Assembly (NCBI GenBank): GCA_011391255.1
Contig: JAABQV010000007.1
Span: 85,076-149,075 of the forward strand
DNA: 64,000 bases
Reading direction: 5' to 3'
Origin: Dechloromonas sp.
Lineage (GTDB): Bacteria; Pseudomonadota; Gammaproteobacteria; Burkholderiales; Rhodocyclaceae
Shown here: positions 12,761 through 22,445 of the stretch, piece by piece
Numbering within the stretch: position 1 is the stretch's first letter
Layout of the letters: every line of letters starts with the position of its first letter
Program-made: the position numbers and the translations under genes
Notes under the pieces: model-generated
The model's database searches: none
Told to the model about the DNA's origin: nothing
The model's input: the letters and a program-made list of their open reading frames with translations, nothing else

Positions 12761-13603
12761 CTACCGCATCATTTTTACGGTGAGATCAATGTAAGGCCGG
12801 AGTTTGTCCAAGTCGGCCTTGGTAATCTCGGTGTAACCCTGATAGCCGGTTTCGCGGAAAAACGTTTCCCCGGCCGGCGTCTTGCCGAAGCTGTGCAAGG
12901 CCTCCCGCACGCGCTCGACGTCAGCCTTTGTCAGGCGGGTATGAGCCAGGGTCATGACGTGGGGCATTCGGATGTCAAGCGGCAGCAGACGTGTTTTGCT
13001 GCGGATGCTTTCCGGTACCTGCCCCCAGGCGGTGATAGCCGCCAGGGTGACATCCACTTCACCCGCCGCGACGGCGGCAACAGCGGCGCCATGCGAGGCA
13101 TATTCGACAACCCGATAATCCTGATTGATACGCACCCCTTGTTCGTCCAGCCACTTGACGCCGGCTGTTGATATGACGGCCAGCCGGTTGGGCATGCCGA
13201 GCCGTTTGCCGCGTAGATCGGCAGCACCTTTGATCGTCGAATCATCACGCACCACGAAACTCGGGCGGAGGTCGGCCGCATAGCGCACCAAGGGCAGGTA
13301 ACCCTTCTCCGAAGCCATCACCGCGAAATGCGGCCCGGTGATCGCCAGATCGAAATCGCCGGACAGCAACTGGTTTACGTGGGTGAAGTAATCCGTCGAG
13401 CCGAGGATCTGAACCTTACGGCCGAGTGATTTTTCGAGGTGCGCGGCCAGCGGTTGGTGCACCCGGATCAGCGCCAGCGTACTGTTGAACGGCATGATGC
13501 CAAGCTTGAGGGGGGCTAACTCGGCGCCAAAGGCGTGGACCGTCATCAGCGTGAAAAGAAAAGGGATGAGCAACCAGCGTTTGGGGGAAAAGCAGAGTGT
13601 CAT
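12761..13603 (-). CDS. PhnD-like phosphate/phosphonate-type periplasmic binding protein
   Basis: A 280-residue exported binding protein. After a signal peptide (LLIPFLFTLMTVHAFGAE) the mature chain has LKLGIMPFNSTLALIRVHQPLAAHLEKSLG, then FDLAITGPHFAVMA and DLRGKRLGMPNRLAVIST, the pattern of the PhnD/phosphonate-binding family. No ABC permease or ATPase is nearby; it sits between a diguanylate cyclase and a hybrid kinase. That suggests a sensing rather than an uptake role, which is an inference. The start is uncertain: ATG 13603 gives a normal signal peptide, but GTG 13606 and TTG 13630 are also in frame and the Shine-Dalgarno is weak. Confidence 0.85.
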   Translation of the reverse strand: MTLCFSPKRWLLIPFLFTLMTVHAFGAELAPLKLGIMPFNSTLALIRVHQPLAAHLEKSLGRKVQILGSTDYFTHVNQLLSGDFDLAITGPHFAVMASEKGYLPLVRYAADLRPSFVVRDDSTIKGAADLRGKRLGMPNRLAVISTAGVKWLDEQGVRINQDYRVVEYASHGAAVAAVAAGEVDVTLAAITAWGQVPESIRSKTRLLPLDIRMPHVMTLAHTRLTKADVERVREALHSFGKTPAGETFFRETGYQGYTEITKADLDKLRPYIDLTVKMMR

Positions 13604-13633
13604 CACGGTCGCTGATAAATAAATAATCAATGA

Positions 13634-16513
13634 TTATCCCGCTGAACGCCCGCTCCCGCCAGTAGCGGATTGGCTGCTTGCGTTCTCTGCGCTATTGTCC
13701 AGCGCTGCAGCGAAGAAATGGTAGCGGTTCTTGCCCGCCAGCTTGGCCTGGTACATGGCCAGATCGGCCTGGCGCAAGAGCTGATCTGGCTCGGTGCTTT
13801 GGGTTTGCGGGTAAAAAGTCGCACCAATGCTGGCCGAGCATTGCAGAGCAACGGCACCCAATTGCACTGACGCAGAAGCGGCGGCCAGGAGTCTGGCCAG
13901 CATGTGCTCGCAACTCTCGGTGTTGTCGAGATCAACCAGCACGGCCACAAACTCATCGCCACCAAGCCGCGCCAGCGTGTCGCCTTCGCGCAGGGTGTTG
14001 TTCATGGCGGATGCCAGGGCGATCAGCAACTGGTCGCCGACCTCATGTCCATACGCGTCATTGACGTTTTTAAAGCCATCAAGGTCGAGGTAGACCACCG
14101 CCACCTGCTTGCCGCGTCGCTGCGCCTGAGCCATTGCTTGTTGCAGGCGGTCGGCGAGCAGTAAGCGGTTGGGTAAATTGGTCAGCGCGTCGTAGTGGGC
14201 AATGTGTTCGAGCTGGCTTTGATGATCCTTGATGGTAGTGATGTCTGCGAACAGCGCCATGTAATGTTGCGTATCACCCTGTTCATTTCGTACCGCGCTG
14301 ATCGTCAGTAGCTCGGCGTACACCTCGCCGTTCTTGCGCCGGTTCCAGATTTCCCCGCTCCAGTTACCTTCTCCCGTCAGGTCGCGCCACATGTCTTCAT
14401 AGAACGCCGGATTATGACGGCCGGACTGGAGGATGCGCGGGTTTTGGCCGATCGCCTCTTCGCGCGAATAGCCGGTGATGCGGGTAAAAGCGTCGTTGAC
14501 ATCGATGATGATGCCGTCGACGTTGGTAATGGTAATGCCTTCGCGTGAATGCGTAAAAACGCTGGCTGCAAGCCGGAGTTTCTCGTCACTGAGCTTGCGC
14601 TCGGTGATGTCTTGAACCAGCCCGGAGATACGCACCACCCGCCCACTGTGATCGCACTGAGGAAAGCCTTTTACGAGGCATAAACGCTGCTCGCCGTCGG
14701 GTCGCACCGCCGTTAGCTCAAGCTCGTAGGGCATGCCGCTTACCAATGCCTGGCTAACTGCTTCGTAGAGTGTCTGTGTGGATGCCGGCGAGTACAAATC
14801 GGCCTGCCCTTCCAGATTCGGCGTACCTTGAGCCAGGTCACGACCCATTATCCGGAACAACTCGGGTGACCAGATCACGGTATTTGAGTCGACTTCCCAC
14901 TGAAAGCTGGCCAGATGCGCCATGCTTTCGGTGCGCTCCATCAGGGTTTTCATGCGATCTACGACCAGCTCGGCTTGCTTGCGCCGGCTGATGTCGGTGT
15001 GAGCGATGACTGCACCACCCCTGTTGGCTTCACTCAATGGCATGGCAACCATGGCGAACCAGCGCTGCTCCGTAGGGGTGTCGCAGGGATATTCGCAGCT
15101 GAAGCTGGGCAAGCGGCCCTCCAGCACTGCTTGAAGGCCGGATTGGATTGTTAACTCCCCATCTGGTTCCAGATCAGTGGCGGCACTGCAGACCGCCAGG
15201 TAATTGGCGCCAACTCCGGTATGTTGCGCAGTCGCGCCGGACTCCAGGCTATTGGCCGTTGCAAATTGCTGCCAGCGGGTGTTGACCGCCAGGATCACAC
15301 CATGGCGATCAACCACCGCAATTTCGGCTTCCAGGCTGTTGAGCACAACATCCTTGAATGATTCGCTGGCCTTGAGCGAAGCTTCACGTTGCGCCCATGT
15401 TTGCAAAATGCGGTTAAAGCCCGCCACCAATTGGCCGATCTCGCCTTTTTGTGGGTTGGGCAACGGTTCCGGAATTTGCTCCGTATCGGCCAACGCTGCC
15501 ATGGCATGCGCCGTCTCGACCACCGGGGCGAGTTGTCGCCTCAACACCAGCCAGGTCAATACACCGGTCAGCAGGGTAAAAAATAGCGTGGCCCAAATCA
15601 GGTTTTGGCGCAGTTGCTGGATCGGGGAAAAAGCCTCCTCAGTCGGTATCGTTGCCAGCACGTACCACCCTGCCAGCGGAATGCCTTTGCCAGAAACCAG
15701 CACGTTAACGCCCTTCGGGTTGGGCGTAAGCGCTGAGCCCTCGTAACCATTTACGTACTGGTCAACCCAATGGCTAGCGCCAACCGGTGGCAGCGGCTCC
15801 ATGGCTCGTGTTTTGTCCGTGGCGGTAACAACCAGACGGTGCTGCGAGTTGATCAGCACATAGCCCCCGGTTTTGCCGTAGGGGTTTTGGGTGATCTTGT
15901 CCAGAAAACTTGGCTTGCCCAGGTCGGTAGCCCCAACTATTGCACCAAACACCTTGCCTTGGGCGTCACGCACGGGGACGCTTATGGCAAACACAGGAGA
16001 TTTTGATTGTTTTCCCAGGACCGGACGGCCAATGGCCGATTTTCCCTCTTTGAGAGACGCATACATGAAGTCCCGGTCCACGTAATTGATGCCGAGGCGA
16101 TTGGCCGAGAGCGGCACGTCGGCGACGGCTATGCCATCCAGCCCGGTCACGAAGACCCCTCCGTTGAACAGCAGTTGCAGTAGAAGGCGCCGCTCTAGTT
16201 GGGCTTGCAAGGCCACCGGGTTGCCTATCAAGCCTGCATCCAATTGCCCGGCAATGGTTTCCAGGGCGTGCAGGCGATCGCTCAGGTTGTCATTGACCTC
16301 TTTGGCTACTGCAGTCACCACTGAAAATTGCTGATCACCCAGCAGCCGCTCCAAATCGTCCTGCAGGCTGCGTTGAACGAAAAAAGACATCAACCAGATG
16401 CTCGACACGAAAATAGCCAGTGTGAAAACGGTGACCCGGGTTTTCAGCGAGTGCCATGCAGGGGTCTTGTTGCGGGTGACGGGTTCCATAGTTCGCATCG
16501 CCTCTAAAGCCAT
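13634..16513 (-). CDS. Cache-HAMP-PAS diguanylate cyclase
   Basis: A 959-residue membrane protein making c-di-GMP. A TM helix at about 28-48 precedes a double-Cache periplasmic sensor (GLDGIAVADVPLS, YVDRDFMYASLKEGKS), then a second helix (LIWATLFFTLLTGVLTWLVL), HAMP and several PAS domains (one with EGITITNVDGIIIDVNDAFTRITGYSREEAIGQNPRILQSG). The GGDEF domain ends it, with the intact motif ARLGGDEFVAVL; no EAL domain follows. It is the first gene of a three-gene signalling operon, with a 3-bp gap to the PhnD-like gene. ATG codons at 16498 and 16489 are alternative starts. Confidence 0.92.
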   Translation of the reverse strand: MALEAMRTMEPVTRNKTPAWHSLKTRVTVFTLAIFVSSIWLMSFFVQRSLQDDLERLLGDQQFSVVTAVAKEVNDNLSDRLHALETIAGQLDAGLIGNPVALQAQLERRLLLQLLFNGGVFVTGLDGIAVADVPLSANRLGINYVDRDFMYASLKEGKSAIGRPVLGKQSKSPVFAISVPVRDAQGKVFGAIVGATDLGKPSFLDKITQNPYGKTGGYVLINSQHRLVVTATDKTRAMEPLPPVGASHWVDQYVNGYEGSALTPNPKGVNVLVSGKGIPLAGWYVLATIPTEEAFSPIQQLRQNLIWATLFFTLLTGVLTWLVLRRQLAPVVETAHAMAALADTEQIPEPLPNPQKGEIGQLVAGFNRILQTWAQREASLKASESFKDVVLNSLEAEIAVVDRHGVILAVNTRWQQFATANSLESGATAQHTGVGANYLAVCSAATDLEPDGELTIQSGLQAVLEGRLPSFSCEYPCDTPTEQRWFAMVAMPLSEANRGGAVIAHTDISRRKQAELVVDRMKTLMERTESMAHLASFQWEVDSNTVIWSPELFRIMGRDLAQGTPNLEGQADLYSPASTQTLYEAVSQALVSGMPYELELTAVRPDGEQRLCLVKGFPQCDHSGRVVRISGLVQDITERKLSDEKLRLAASVFTHSREGITITNVDGIIIDVNDAFTRITGYSREEAIGQNPRILQSGRHNPAFYEDMWRDLTGEGNWSGEIWNRRKNGEVYAELLTISAVRNEQGDTQHYMALFADITTIKDHQSQLEHIAHYDALTNLPNRLLLADRLQQAMAQAQRRGKQVAVVYLDLDGFKNVNDAYGHEVGDQLLIALASAMNNTLREGDTLARLGGDEFVAVLVDLDNTESCEHMLARLLAAASASVQLGAVALQCSASIGATFYPQTQSTEPDQLLRQADLAMYQAKLAGKNRYHFFAAALDNSAENASSQSATGGSGRSAG

Positions 16514-16631
16514 TTACGCTCTGTCTACGCGGGCTGATGGCATATCTTTATCATAGAACATCTGCGCAACATTATTAAAAAACCCGGAGATAATCGTGCG
16601 ACGGTCGGCGGGCTGGCAAGAGGTGGGTGAT

Positions 16632-17768
16632 TTAGCCGAGTCTGATTGGCGAAAAACTGAGTTGACCTGCCATCCAGCCTTTCGCCACACAATCAGACTC
16701 CAACAGCGGCGCAGAACCGAATTCCGTTTCGAAACGCGCCAACAGATTTTCGTATCCCGCCGAGCGCGCAGCAAGACAGCCCCTTGTGCCACCCAGAATT
16801 TCCTCGAAGAAGGCGAGTGTCAGGTCGATAGTGGCTACTTTTACCAATGGATTCAGGTCGCGCCCGCCGGCGCCCAAGCGGTCGGTGAACATGCTGTGCG
16901 AGCCTTCGCGAAAGGCAACAAGCGTTTTGCGCGGGCCGCCGGTTGCACTAAAAACGCGCAGGCGGTCTTGATAATCGGAGAGATAGCCGGGAATCTTTAT
17001 CTCATCGCCGGTGGCCGTAATGTGCAGCGTCGGGATATCGATAGTGCGGACGACGGCCTCCGGGTCAGTCTCGCCATGAAAGGGGGGCGCACTGATGATG
17101 ACGGCGCCAAGGACACGGCTATCGCGGTAGGTGAGCTTTCCCTGCGGGCGCGAGAATTCGGCGCCGGCAGCGAGCAGAGCAGTATTGGCGCCGTAGGAAT
17201 GACCGGCAGCGAGGACGCGCGCCGGATCAATCGCGGCGGCAAGCTGCGGGTCTGCGAGTACTTCGTCAAGCGCAAAGCCGAGGTCGCGAACGCGGTTAAC
17301 CGCCTCGGTTTCATTGGCGGCTGATTGCAGTCGGGAGACCATATTGATCGGGTTGCCGCTCCACAGGCTGCTGTCACTGCCGGCGTGCTGGACGTGCAGG
17401 CTGGCATAGCCGCGCGCTGCCCAGTTGGCGCCAAGATAGGAATAGCCTTCGCGCGAACCGCCCATGCCATGCGAGAAAACAATCAGCGGCACTGGTGCGC
17501 GCCGCGAGCTTGCGGGTGGCAAGTAGAGTTTGCCCAGCACTTCGCGCTGCCGGTTGCGGTCAACCCACTGGAAGTACTTAATTTCATAGGCGCCTGGTTG
17601 TGGCAAAAGATTGGCTTCGACCAGCGCCGCCTGACTACGTGCCGACCAGGATTCGACAAATCCACTCGTCCTGCCATCCTGGGTCGTGGCACAAGCGGTG
17701 AGCAGGCTGACGCTGGCTCCTACGATAAGCAATTTGGCCGAACGTTTTATTGACACCGATAAACGCAT
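16632..17768 (-). CDS. alpha/beta hydrolase lipoprotein
   Basis: A 378-residue predicted lipoprotein: the N-terminus ends in the lipobox LLTAC, so Cys26 should be acylated. The remainder is an alpha/beta hydrolase of the dienelactone hydrolase or platelet-activating factor acetylhydrolase type. It shows PLIVFSHGMGGSREGYSYLGANWAARGYASL (oxyanion region) and the nucleophile elbow AAGHSYGANTALL with the catalytic serine. A late GSHSMF segment could carry the catalytic His. The substrate is unknown, probably an ester outside the cytoplasm. It stands alone, 118 bp from the neighbouring operon. Confidence 0.85.
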   Translation of the reverse strand: MRLSVSIKRSAKLLIVGASVSLLTACATTQDGRTSGFVESWSARSQAALVEANLLPQPGAYEIKYFQWVDRNRQREVLGKLYLPPASSRRAPVPLIVFSHGMGGSREGYSYLGANWAARGYASLHVQHAGSDSSLWSGNPINMVSRLQSAANETEAVNRVRDLGFALDEVLADPQLAAAIDPARVLAAGHSYGANTALLAAGAEFSRPQGKLTYRDSRVLGAVIISAPPFHGETDPEAVVRTIDIPTLHITATGDEIKIPGYLSDYQDRLRVFSATGGPRKTLVAFREGSHSMFTDRLGAGGRDLNPLVKVATIDLTLAFFEEILGGTRGCLAARSAGYENLLARFETEFGSAPLLESDCVAKGWMAGQLSFSPIRLG

Positions 17769-17917
17769 TTTTGAAACACCCTGAAATAATTATCCGTTGT
17801 CTGAGCATCCAAGCGGGCGCAAGTTCAGATTTCCACCCGGATTGCCAAGACTTACACTGTTAGCATGACTCGCCTGACCGGCGTCGCCAAACTGATGAAA
17901 ATCCACGGAGATATATC

Positions 17918-19003
17918 ATGCCCAGCAAATGCACTAAAAACGCAATTCGTCTTGAATTTTCTCCGGGCGCGCTGGTCCATGCCAACCTTTCCGGCGCCGC
18001 GTTTTCCGCTGAGTGCCTGTGGGTCGCTGGAGACGAGGCCTGCGGCATTGACCGCTTGAGCCGTCTTGATCCCTCTGGCAGCGAACAGTTGCGTTTCGGC
18101 AATGGGCTGAGCTTTCCGCTGTCAGAACTGCTGGATCTGCCGGGCGCGGCCGACGATGAGGCCGACCTTGAAGGGATGGCGGTGGCTGACGGTTATCTTT
18201 GGGTGGTCGGTTCGCATGGACTGAAGCGCAAAAATATCAAGGATGATCGCGACCACGCTGAAAACGCCAAGCGCCTCGCCAAGGTGACGCTCGACGCCAA
18301 CCGCCGCCTGTTGGCCTGTCTGCCGATTGAAATGGCTGAAGACGGCAAACCCGCACTTGTCCGCGTGGCCAAAGATGGCCGCCGGGCGCGCCGCTTGGAG
18401 GGGGATGCCAAGTCCAACCTGCTCACCGAAGCTTTAACGGACGATCCGCATTTCGGGCCCTACATGGCGATTCCCGGCAAAGACAATGGTCTCGATATCG
18501 AAGGCCTGGTGGTCGATGGCAAGCGACTGCTACTGGGCCTGCGCGGCCCGGTCTTGCGTGGCTGGTCGGCGTTGCTCGAAATTGCCCTTGAAGCCAAGGG
18601 TGATGAACTGCGAATGGTGCCCCTCGATGACAGCGGCACTCTAATCCGCAAGCATTTTCTGCAACTGGAAGGACTCGGGATACGCGATCTGCACTTTTCC
18701 GGTGATGACCTCTACATCCTGGCCGGGCCGACGATGGTGCTGGATGGCGATATCCGCGTCTTCAAGTGGCCGAACGCCAGGTCTGTGCTGGCGGCCAATC
18801 AGGCAGCAGTACGTTTCGAGAGCAGTCTGAGCGCGATGCTGTCCCTGCCGCACGGGCACGGCACTAATCGTGCCGAGGCGCTTTGCGCATTACCCCCTGA
18901 GCTTGCCGCGCAGACGCCAAGCTGGCTGGTGCTTTACGATGCGCCTGGCGCTGATCGCAAGGACGGCGAATACACGGTTTTTGGCGATGTTCTTGAGCAG
19001 TGA
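17918..19003 (+). CDS. DUF3616 domain protein
   Basis: A 361-residue soluble protein without a signal peptide or membrane segment. It resembles DUF3616, a family with repeated blade-like segments: AECLWVAGDEACGIDRL, LEGMAVADGYLWVVGSHGLKRKN, GLDIEGLVVDGKRLLLGLRGP and DLHFSGDDLYILAGPTMVLDGD. The spaced LWVAG, LWVVG, LLLGL and LYILAG strands suggest a beta-propeller. Function unknown. A GGAG Shine-Dalgarno lies 9 bp before the ATG. It converges with the sensor kinase gene downstream. Confidence 0.8.
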   Translation: MPSKCTKNAIRLEFSPGALVHANLSGAAFSAECLWVAGDEACGIDRLSRLDPSGSEQLRFGNGLSFPLSELLDLPGAADDEADLEGMAVADGYLWVVGSHGLKRKNIKDDRDHAENAKRLAKVTLDANRRLLACLPIEMAEDGKPALVRVAKDGRRARRLEGDAKSNLLTEALTDDPHFGPYMAIPGKDNGLDIEGLVVDGKRLLLGLRGPVLRGWSALLEIALEAKGDELRMVPLDDSGTLIRKHFLQLEGLGIRDLHFSGDDLYILAGPTMVLDGDIRVFKWPNARSVLAANQAAVRFESSLSAMLSLPHGHGTNRAEALCALPPELAAQTPSWLVLYDAPGADRKDGEYTVFGDVLEQ

Positions 19004-19032
19004 CAGGGCAGCCATGAGCATGCCGCCCGCCA

Positions 19033-21024
19033 TCACTCCAGCGGTTCGCAGCGCAGCCAGACGGTAAAACAAGCACCTTTGCCAGCCAGGTTCTGCACGC
19101 TCAAGCGGCCGCCGTAACGCTCGATCAGGGTTTTGCTGACCCACAGGCCGAGGCCGTTGCCACCGGGTTTTTTGGCCGTGAAGAAGGGTTCGAAGAGGCG
19201 CTCCAGTTCGGCCTCACCGACCCCCGGCCCGCCATCGGAAACATGCAGGCAGATGCCGACCGGCATCTCGCTCTCGTCCCACTCTTCAACACCAATACCG
19301 AGGACGCCACCGTCCGGCATTGCCTGGATGGCATTGACCAGCAGGTTGATCAGCACCTGCTGCACCTCGTTTTTGTTGCAACTGATCTGGCGCGTTGAGT
19401 CGATCTGTTGCTCGATGGCGATCCGGCCGCTCTTGAGCAGGTGTTGGACCAGCACCAGGCTGTCCTGAATCAGTTGTTGCGGGCGAACCGCTTCGAGGTA
19501 GCCGACGTAATCCTGCGGGCGGGCGAACTGCAGCAATTTGGCGACGATCAGCCGGATGCGCTGAACCTGTTCGTGAATCAGCCGGATTTCCGGCGTTGCC
19601 GGCTCGGCGGCCGGGCCGAGGATGTCGCGCAGGACGTCGAGATTGCCCTGAATGACGGCAATCGGATTATTGATCTCGTGCGCCAGGCCTGCGGTCAACT
19701 GCCCAATGGCGGCCAATTTTTCATTCTTGACCAGCTGCGACTGTGCCTGCTTGAGGTCGGCAACTGCCTGTTCAAGTGCGGCAGTACGTTCGGCAACCTT
19801 GCTGTCGAGCGAATCGCCCCAGCGTTTCAGCGAGTCGGTTTGCGCCTGTAGCTGATCGAGCAGGCGGTCGAAATGGGTGGCGACGATAGCCAGTTCATCG
19901 GCGGTTTCAATCGGCCCGACGCGCGCTTCCGGCTGGCCGTTCTCGATGGCGTGCATGGTCGCGTGCATGCGCTCGATGGGTTTGAAAACGCGGCGCGCCC
20001 AGAACGCGGCAAAAATGCCGGCAATCAGCATTGCGATGGCAAAGAGGCCGGCGATACCGAGAATGACCTGCTTGCGCACGCTGCTGAAAGGGCCTTCGAG
20101 AAAGCCGACGTAAAGCATGCCGATGCGCTGCTGTTGGCTGTTGAGCAGCGGTTGGTAGGCTGAGACGTACCAGTCGCTGACGACAAAGGCGCGATCCAGC
20201 CAGGTTTTGCCCTCGCCCAGCACAGCCGTATGCACTGCAGCCGAGACGCGGGTGCCGATGGCGCGCGTTTCGCCAAAGAGGCGGACATTGGTCGCCACCC
20301 GCACATCATCAAGAAACAGCGTGGTGGTGCCGGTGCTGCCGAAGGGCAGGGCGCCTTCGGGGTAAACAATGCTGTTGAGATGGTCGATAAATTCGAGATT
20401 CTTGTTGAGCAGGACGCCGCCTTCAAGAATGCCGAGCAAACGGCCTTCGGCATTGAGCACCGGCGAGGCGGCGTGGATGACCAGTCCGCGGGTTTCCACT
20501 TCGCGCTTCTCCGGCTTGGCATTCGGCGTTGCCAGCAGGGGCGTGCGTGCGCGCTCGGCAAGTTGCGGGCTGATCGCTCGCAACTCGTCGGCGCTGAACA
20601 GTTCGCTTGAAGTGCTGCTTTTTCCGGCTAGCGCGGCGTCGATGACGGCGTGCTGGCGGCTCGTCGGAATCTCGCGGTCAACCGCGTAAAAGTGCAAAAA
20701 ATCGAGCTTCTGACTTTGCTTGACGCTGTCGAGCAGTTGCGCAACCGAGGCCTCAGCGCCTGAGCCTGAGCCGCGGAGGGCATGCGCCAGGCGTTGCGAA
20801 TCGGCGAGGCTGCTCAGCGAGCGCCCGACGCCTTCGCTGACCCGCTCGAAATAGCCGTGCGCAATCGCCAGCTCGCTGCGCACCTTGGTTTTCAGGATGC
20901 GGTCAAAGTAATCGCCGCCCCAGTAAGCCATGGCCAGGAGCATCAGTGGCAAGACAACGCCGAGCGGAATCAGCGCGAGGAGCAGCAGCCGAGTGCGGAT
21001 CGACTGCCGGGCGGGCGGCCTCAC
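19033..21024 (-). CDS. sensor histidine kinase (Cache-HAMP-HisKA)
   Basis: A 663-residue membrane kinase starting at a GTG that overlaps the TGA of the response regulator gene (GTGA); GTG 21042 is an alternative. An N-terminal helix (TRLLLLALIPLGVVLPLMLLAM) is followed by a large Cache-like periplasmic domain, a second helix (FAIAMLIAGIFAAFWA), HAMP, a coiled coil and HisKA with His in TAGLAHEINNPIAVIQGNLDVL. The ATPase domain is seen as GGPGVGEAELERLFEPFFTAKKPGGNGLGLWVSKTL. This is the NtrB/DctB-like class that pairs with sigma54 activators, and such an activator is encoded just upstream. The ligand is unknown. Confidence 0.9.
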   Translation of the reverse strand: MRPPARQSIRTRLLLLALIPLGVVLPLMLLAMAYWGGDYFDRILKTKVRSELAIAHGYFERVSEGVGRSLSSLADSQRLAHALRGSGSGAEASVAQLLDSVKQSQKLDFLHFYAVDREIPTSRQHAVIDAALAGKSSTSSELFSADELRAISPQLAERARTPLLATPNAKPEKREVETRGLVIHAASPVLNAEGRLLGILEGGVLLNKNLEFIDHLNSIVYPEGALPFGSTGTTTLFLDDVRVATNVRLFGETRAIGTRVSAAVHTAVLGEGKTWLDRAFVVSDWYVSAYQPLLNSQQQRIGMLYVGFLEGPFSSVRKQVILGIAGLFAIAMLIAGIFAAFWARRVFKPIERMHATMHAIENGQPEARVGPIETADELAIVATHFDRLLDQLQAQTDSLKRWGDSLDSKVAERTAALEQAVADLKQAQSQLVKNEKLAAIGQLTAGLAHEINNPIAVIQGNLDVLRDILGPAAEPATPEIRLIHEQVQRIRLIVAKLLQFARPQDYVGYLEAVRPQQLIQDSLVLVQHLLKSGRIAIEQQIDSTRQISCNKNEVQQVLINLLVNAIQAMPDGGVLGIGVEEWDESEMPVGICLHVSDGGPGVGEAELERLFEPFFTAKKPGGNGLGLWVSKTLIERYGGRLSVQNLAGKGACFTVWLRCEPLE

Positions 21025-22445
21025 AGGCCCCAGGCCTGGCACTTGCGATCCATGGTTTTGCGTGAAATACCGAGGCGCCGGCTGGCCTCCGACTTGTTGC
21101 CGTCGCAGGCGGCGAGCATACCCAGCATGTGTTTCTTCTCGACGGCGGCGAGTGTTTCATCGCTGCCGGCGACCGTCTCGAGGCCAATTTCCGGCTCGGA
21201 ACCGATATCGAACCAGCCAAGAATCAGCGAACGTTCGACCAGATTGCGCAGCTCGCGCACATTGCCCGGCCAGTCATAGTCGGTCATCCTGGCCAGGGTC
21301 CGGGCATCGAGCGGCAAGGCGGCGACGCCGAGGCTAGGTGTCAGTTGGGCCATGAAGTGGTCGACCAGCAGGGGAATGTCCTCCGGGCGTTCGCGCAGTG
21401 GCGGCAAGGTCAGTTCAAGCACTTGCAGGCGGTAATACAAATCCTGGCGAAAGCGCTGGTTGGCGACTTCGCTCTTGAGGTCGCGGTTGCTGGCGGCAAT
21501 GACGCGCACGTCGATGGCGATTTCCTGCGCCGAACCGACCGGCCTGATCCGGCGTTCTTCCAGCGCGCGCAGCAATTTGGCCTGCGCGGCGGGCGGCAGT
21601 TCGGAGATCTCATCGAGAAACAGCGTGCCGCCGCTGGCGTAATAAAAGAGGCCTTCGCGGCTTTGCTGGGCACCGGTGTAAGCGCCCTTGACGTGGCCAA
21701 AGAGCTCGGATTCGATCAGCTCGGCTGAAATAGCCGCGCAATTGACTGGCACGAAAGGTCCGCTGCTGCGCGGGCTCATGCGATGCAGGGCGCGTGCCGC
21801 AACTTCCTTGCCGGTGCCGGATTCGCCAGTCAGCAGGATGGTCGCCGGGGTTGGCGCAATGCGCTTGATGCGCTCGCAAAGTTTGAGCATTAATGGCGAC
21901 TGGCCGACGAGGCCTTCAATATCGGCATCGCGCTTGCTGATTTCACGGCGCAGGACAAAGTTTTCACGGGCCAACCGCGAGCGCTCGAAACAGCGCTGGA
22001 TGGCGTTGAGAACGACGGCCAGCGAGAAGGGCTTGAGCAGGAAATCGGCGGCACCGGCACGCAGTGCCTCGATGGCGGTGTCGAGATCGGCATAGGCGGT
22101 CATCAGGATGACATCGCCGGCATAGCCGTCCTGACGCAACTCGTGCAGCCAATCGATGCCCGACTGGCCGGGCATCGCGATGTCGAGGACGATCAGGTCG
22201 TAACGCTTGCGATCCAGCAGCGGGCGCGCCTTTTCAACGCAATTGGCGCAATCGACGACGCCGCAGCGCGAACTCAGAGCACGCTGCAAAAAGCTCAGCA
22301 TGCCTGGCTCGTCGTCTACGATCAGTACCGAATATGTTTGCCATGGCCCGCTCTCAATGCGCGCCGGCAAGTTTTGTTCTTCCACGTCTTTCTTCGCCCC
22401 CGTCATTTTCAATTGCGACAATGTTGTTTCGTCAATCTCAGCCAT
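21021..22445 (-). CDS. sigma54-dependent response regulator (NtrC family)
   Basis: A 474-residue activator. The receiver domain carries VLIVDDEPGMLSFL and the acceptor Asp in YDLIVLDIAMPGQSG. The AAA+ domain has Walker A GESGTGKEVAARAL, the sigma54-contacting loop GAYTGA and Walker B GTLFLDEISELP. The C-terminal Fis-type helix-turn-helix ends with CDGNKSEASRRLGISRKTMDRK. It should switch on a sigma54 promoter in response to the sensor kinase downstream (4-bp overlap). ATG 22445, preceded by a G-rich stretch, fits the domain border; the open frame further up lies in helicase pseudogene sequence. Confidence 0.93.
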   Translation of the reverse strand: MAEIDETTLSQLKMTGAKKDVEEQNLPARIESGPWQTYSVLIVDDEPGMLSFLQRALSSRCGVVDCANCVEKARPLLDRKRYDLIVLDIAMPGQSGIDWLHELRQDGYAGDVILMTAYADLDTAIEALRAGAADFLLKPFSLAVVLNAIQRCFERSRLARENFVLRREISKRDADIEGLVGQSPLMLKLCERIKRIAPTPATILLTGESGTGKEVAARALHRMSPRSSGPFVPVNCAAISAELIESELFGHVKGAYTGAQQSREGLFYYASGGTLFLDEISELPPAAQAKLLRALEERRIRPVGSAQEIAIDVRVIAASNRDLKSEVANQRFRQDLYYRLQVLELTLPPLRERPEDIPLLVDHFMAQLTPSLGVAALPLDARTLARMTDYDWPGNVRELRNLVERSLILGWFDIGSEPEIGLETVAGSDETLAAVEKKHMLGMLAACDGNKSEASRRLGISRKTMDRKCQAWGL

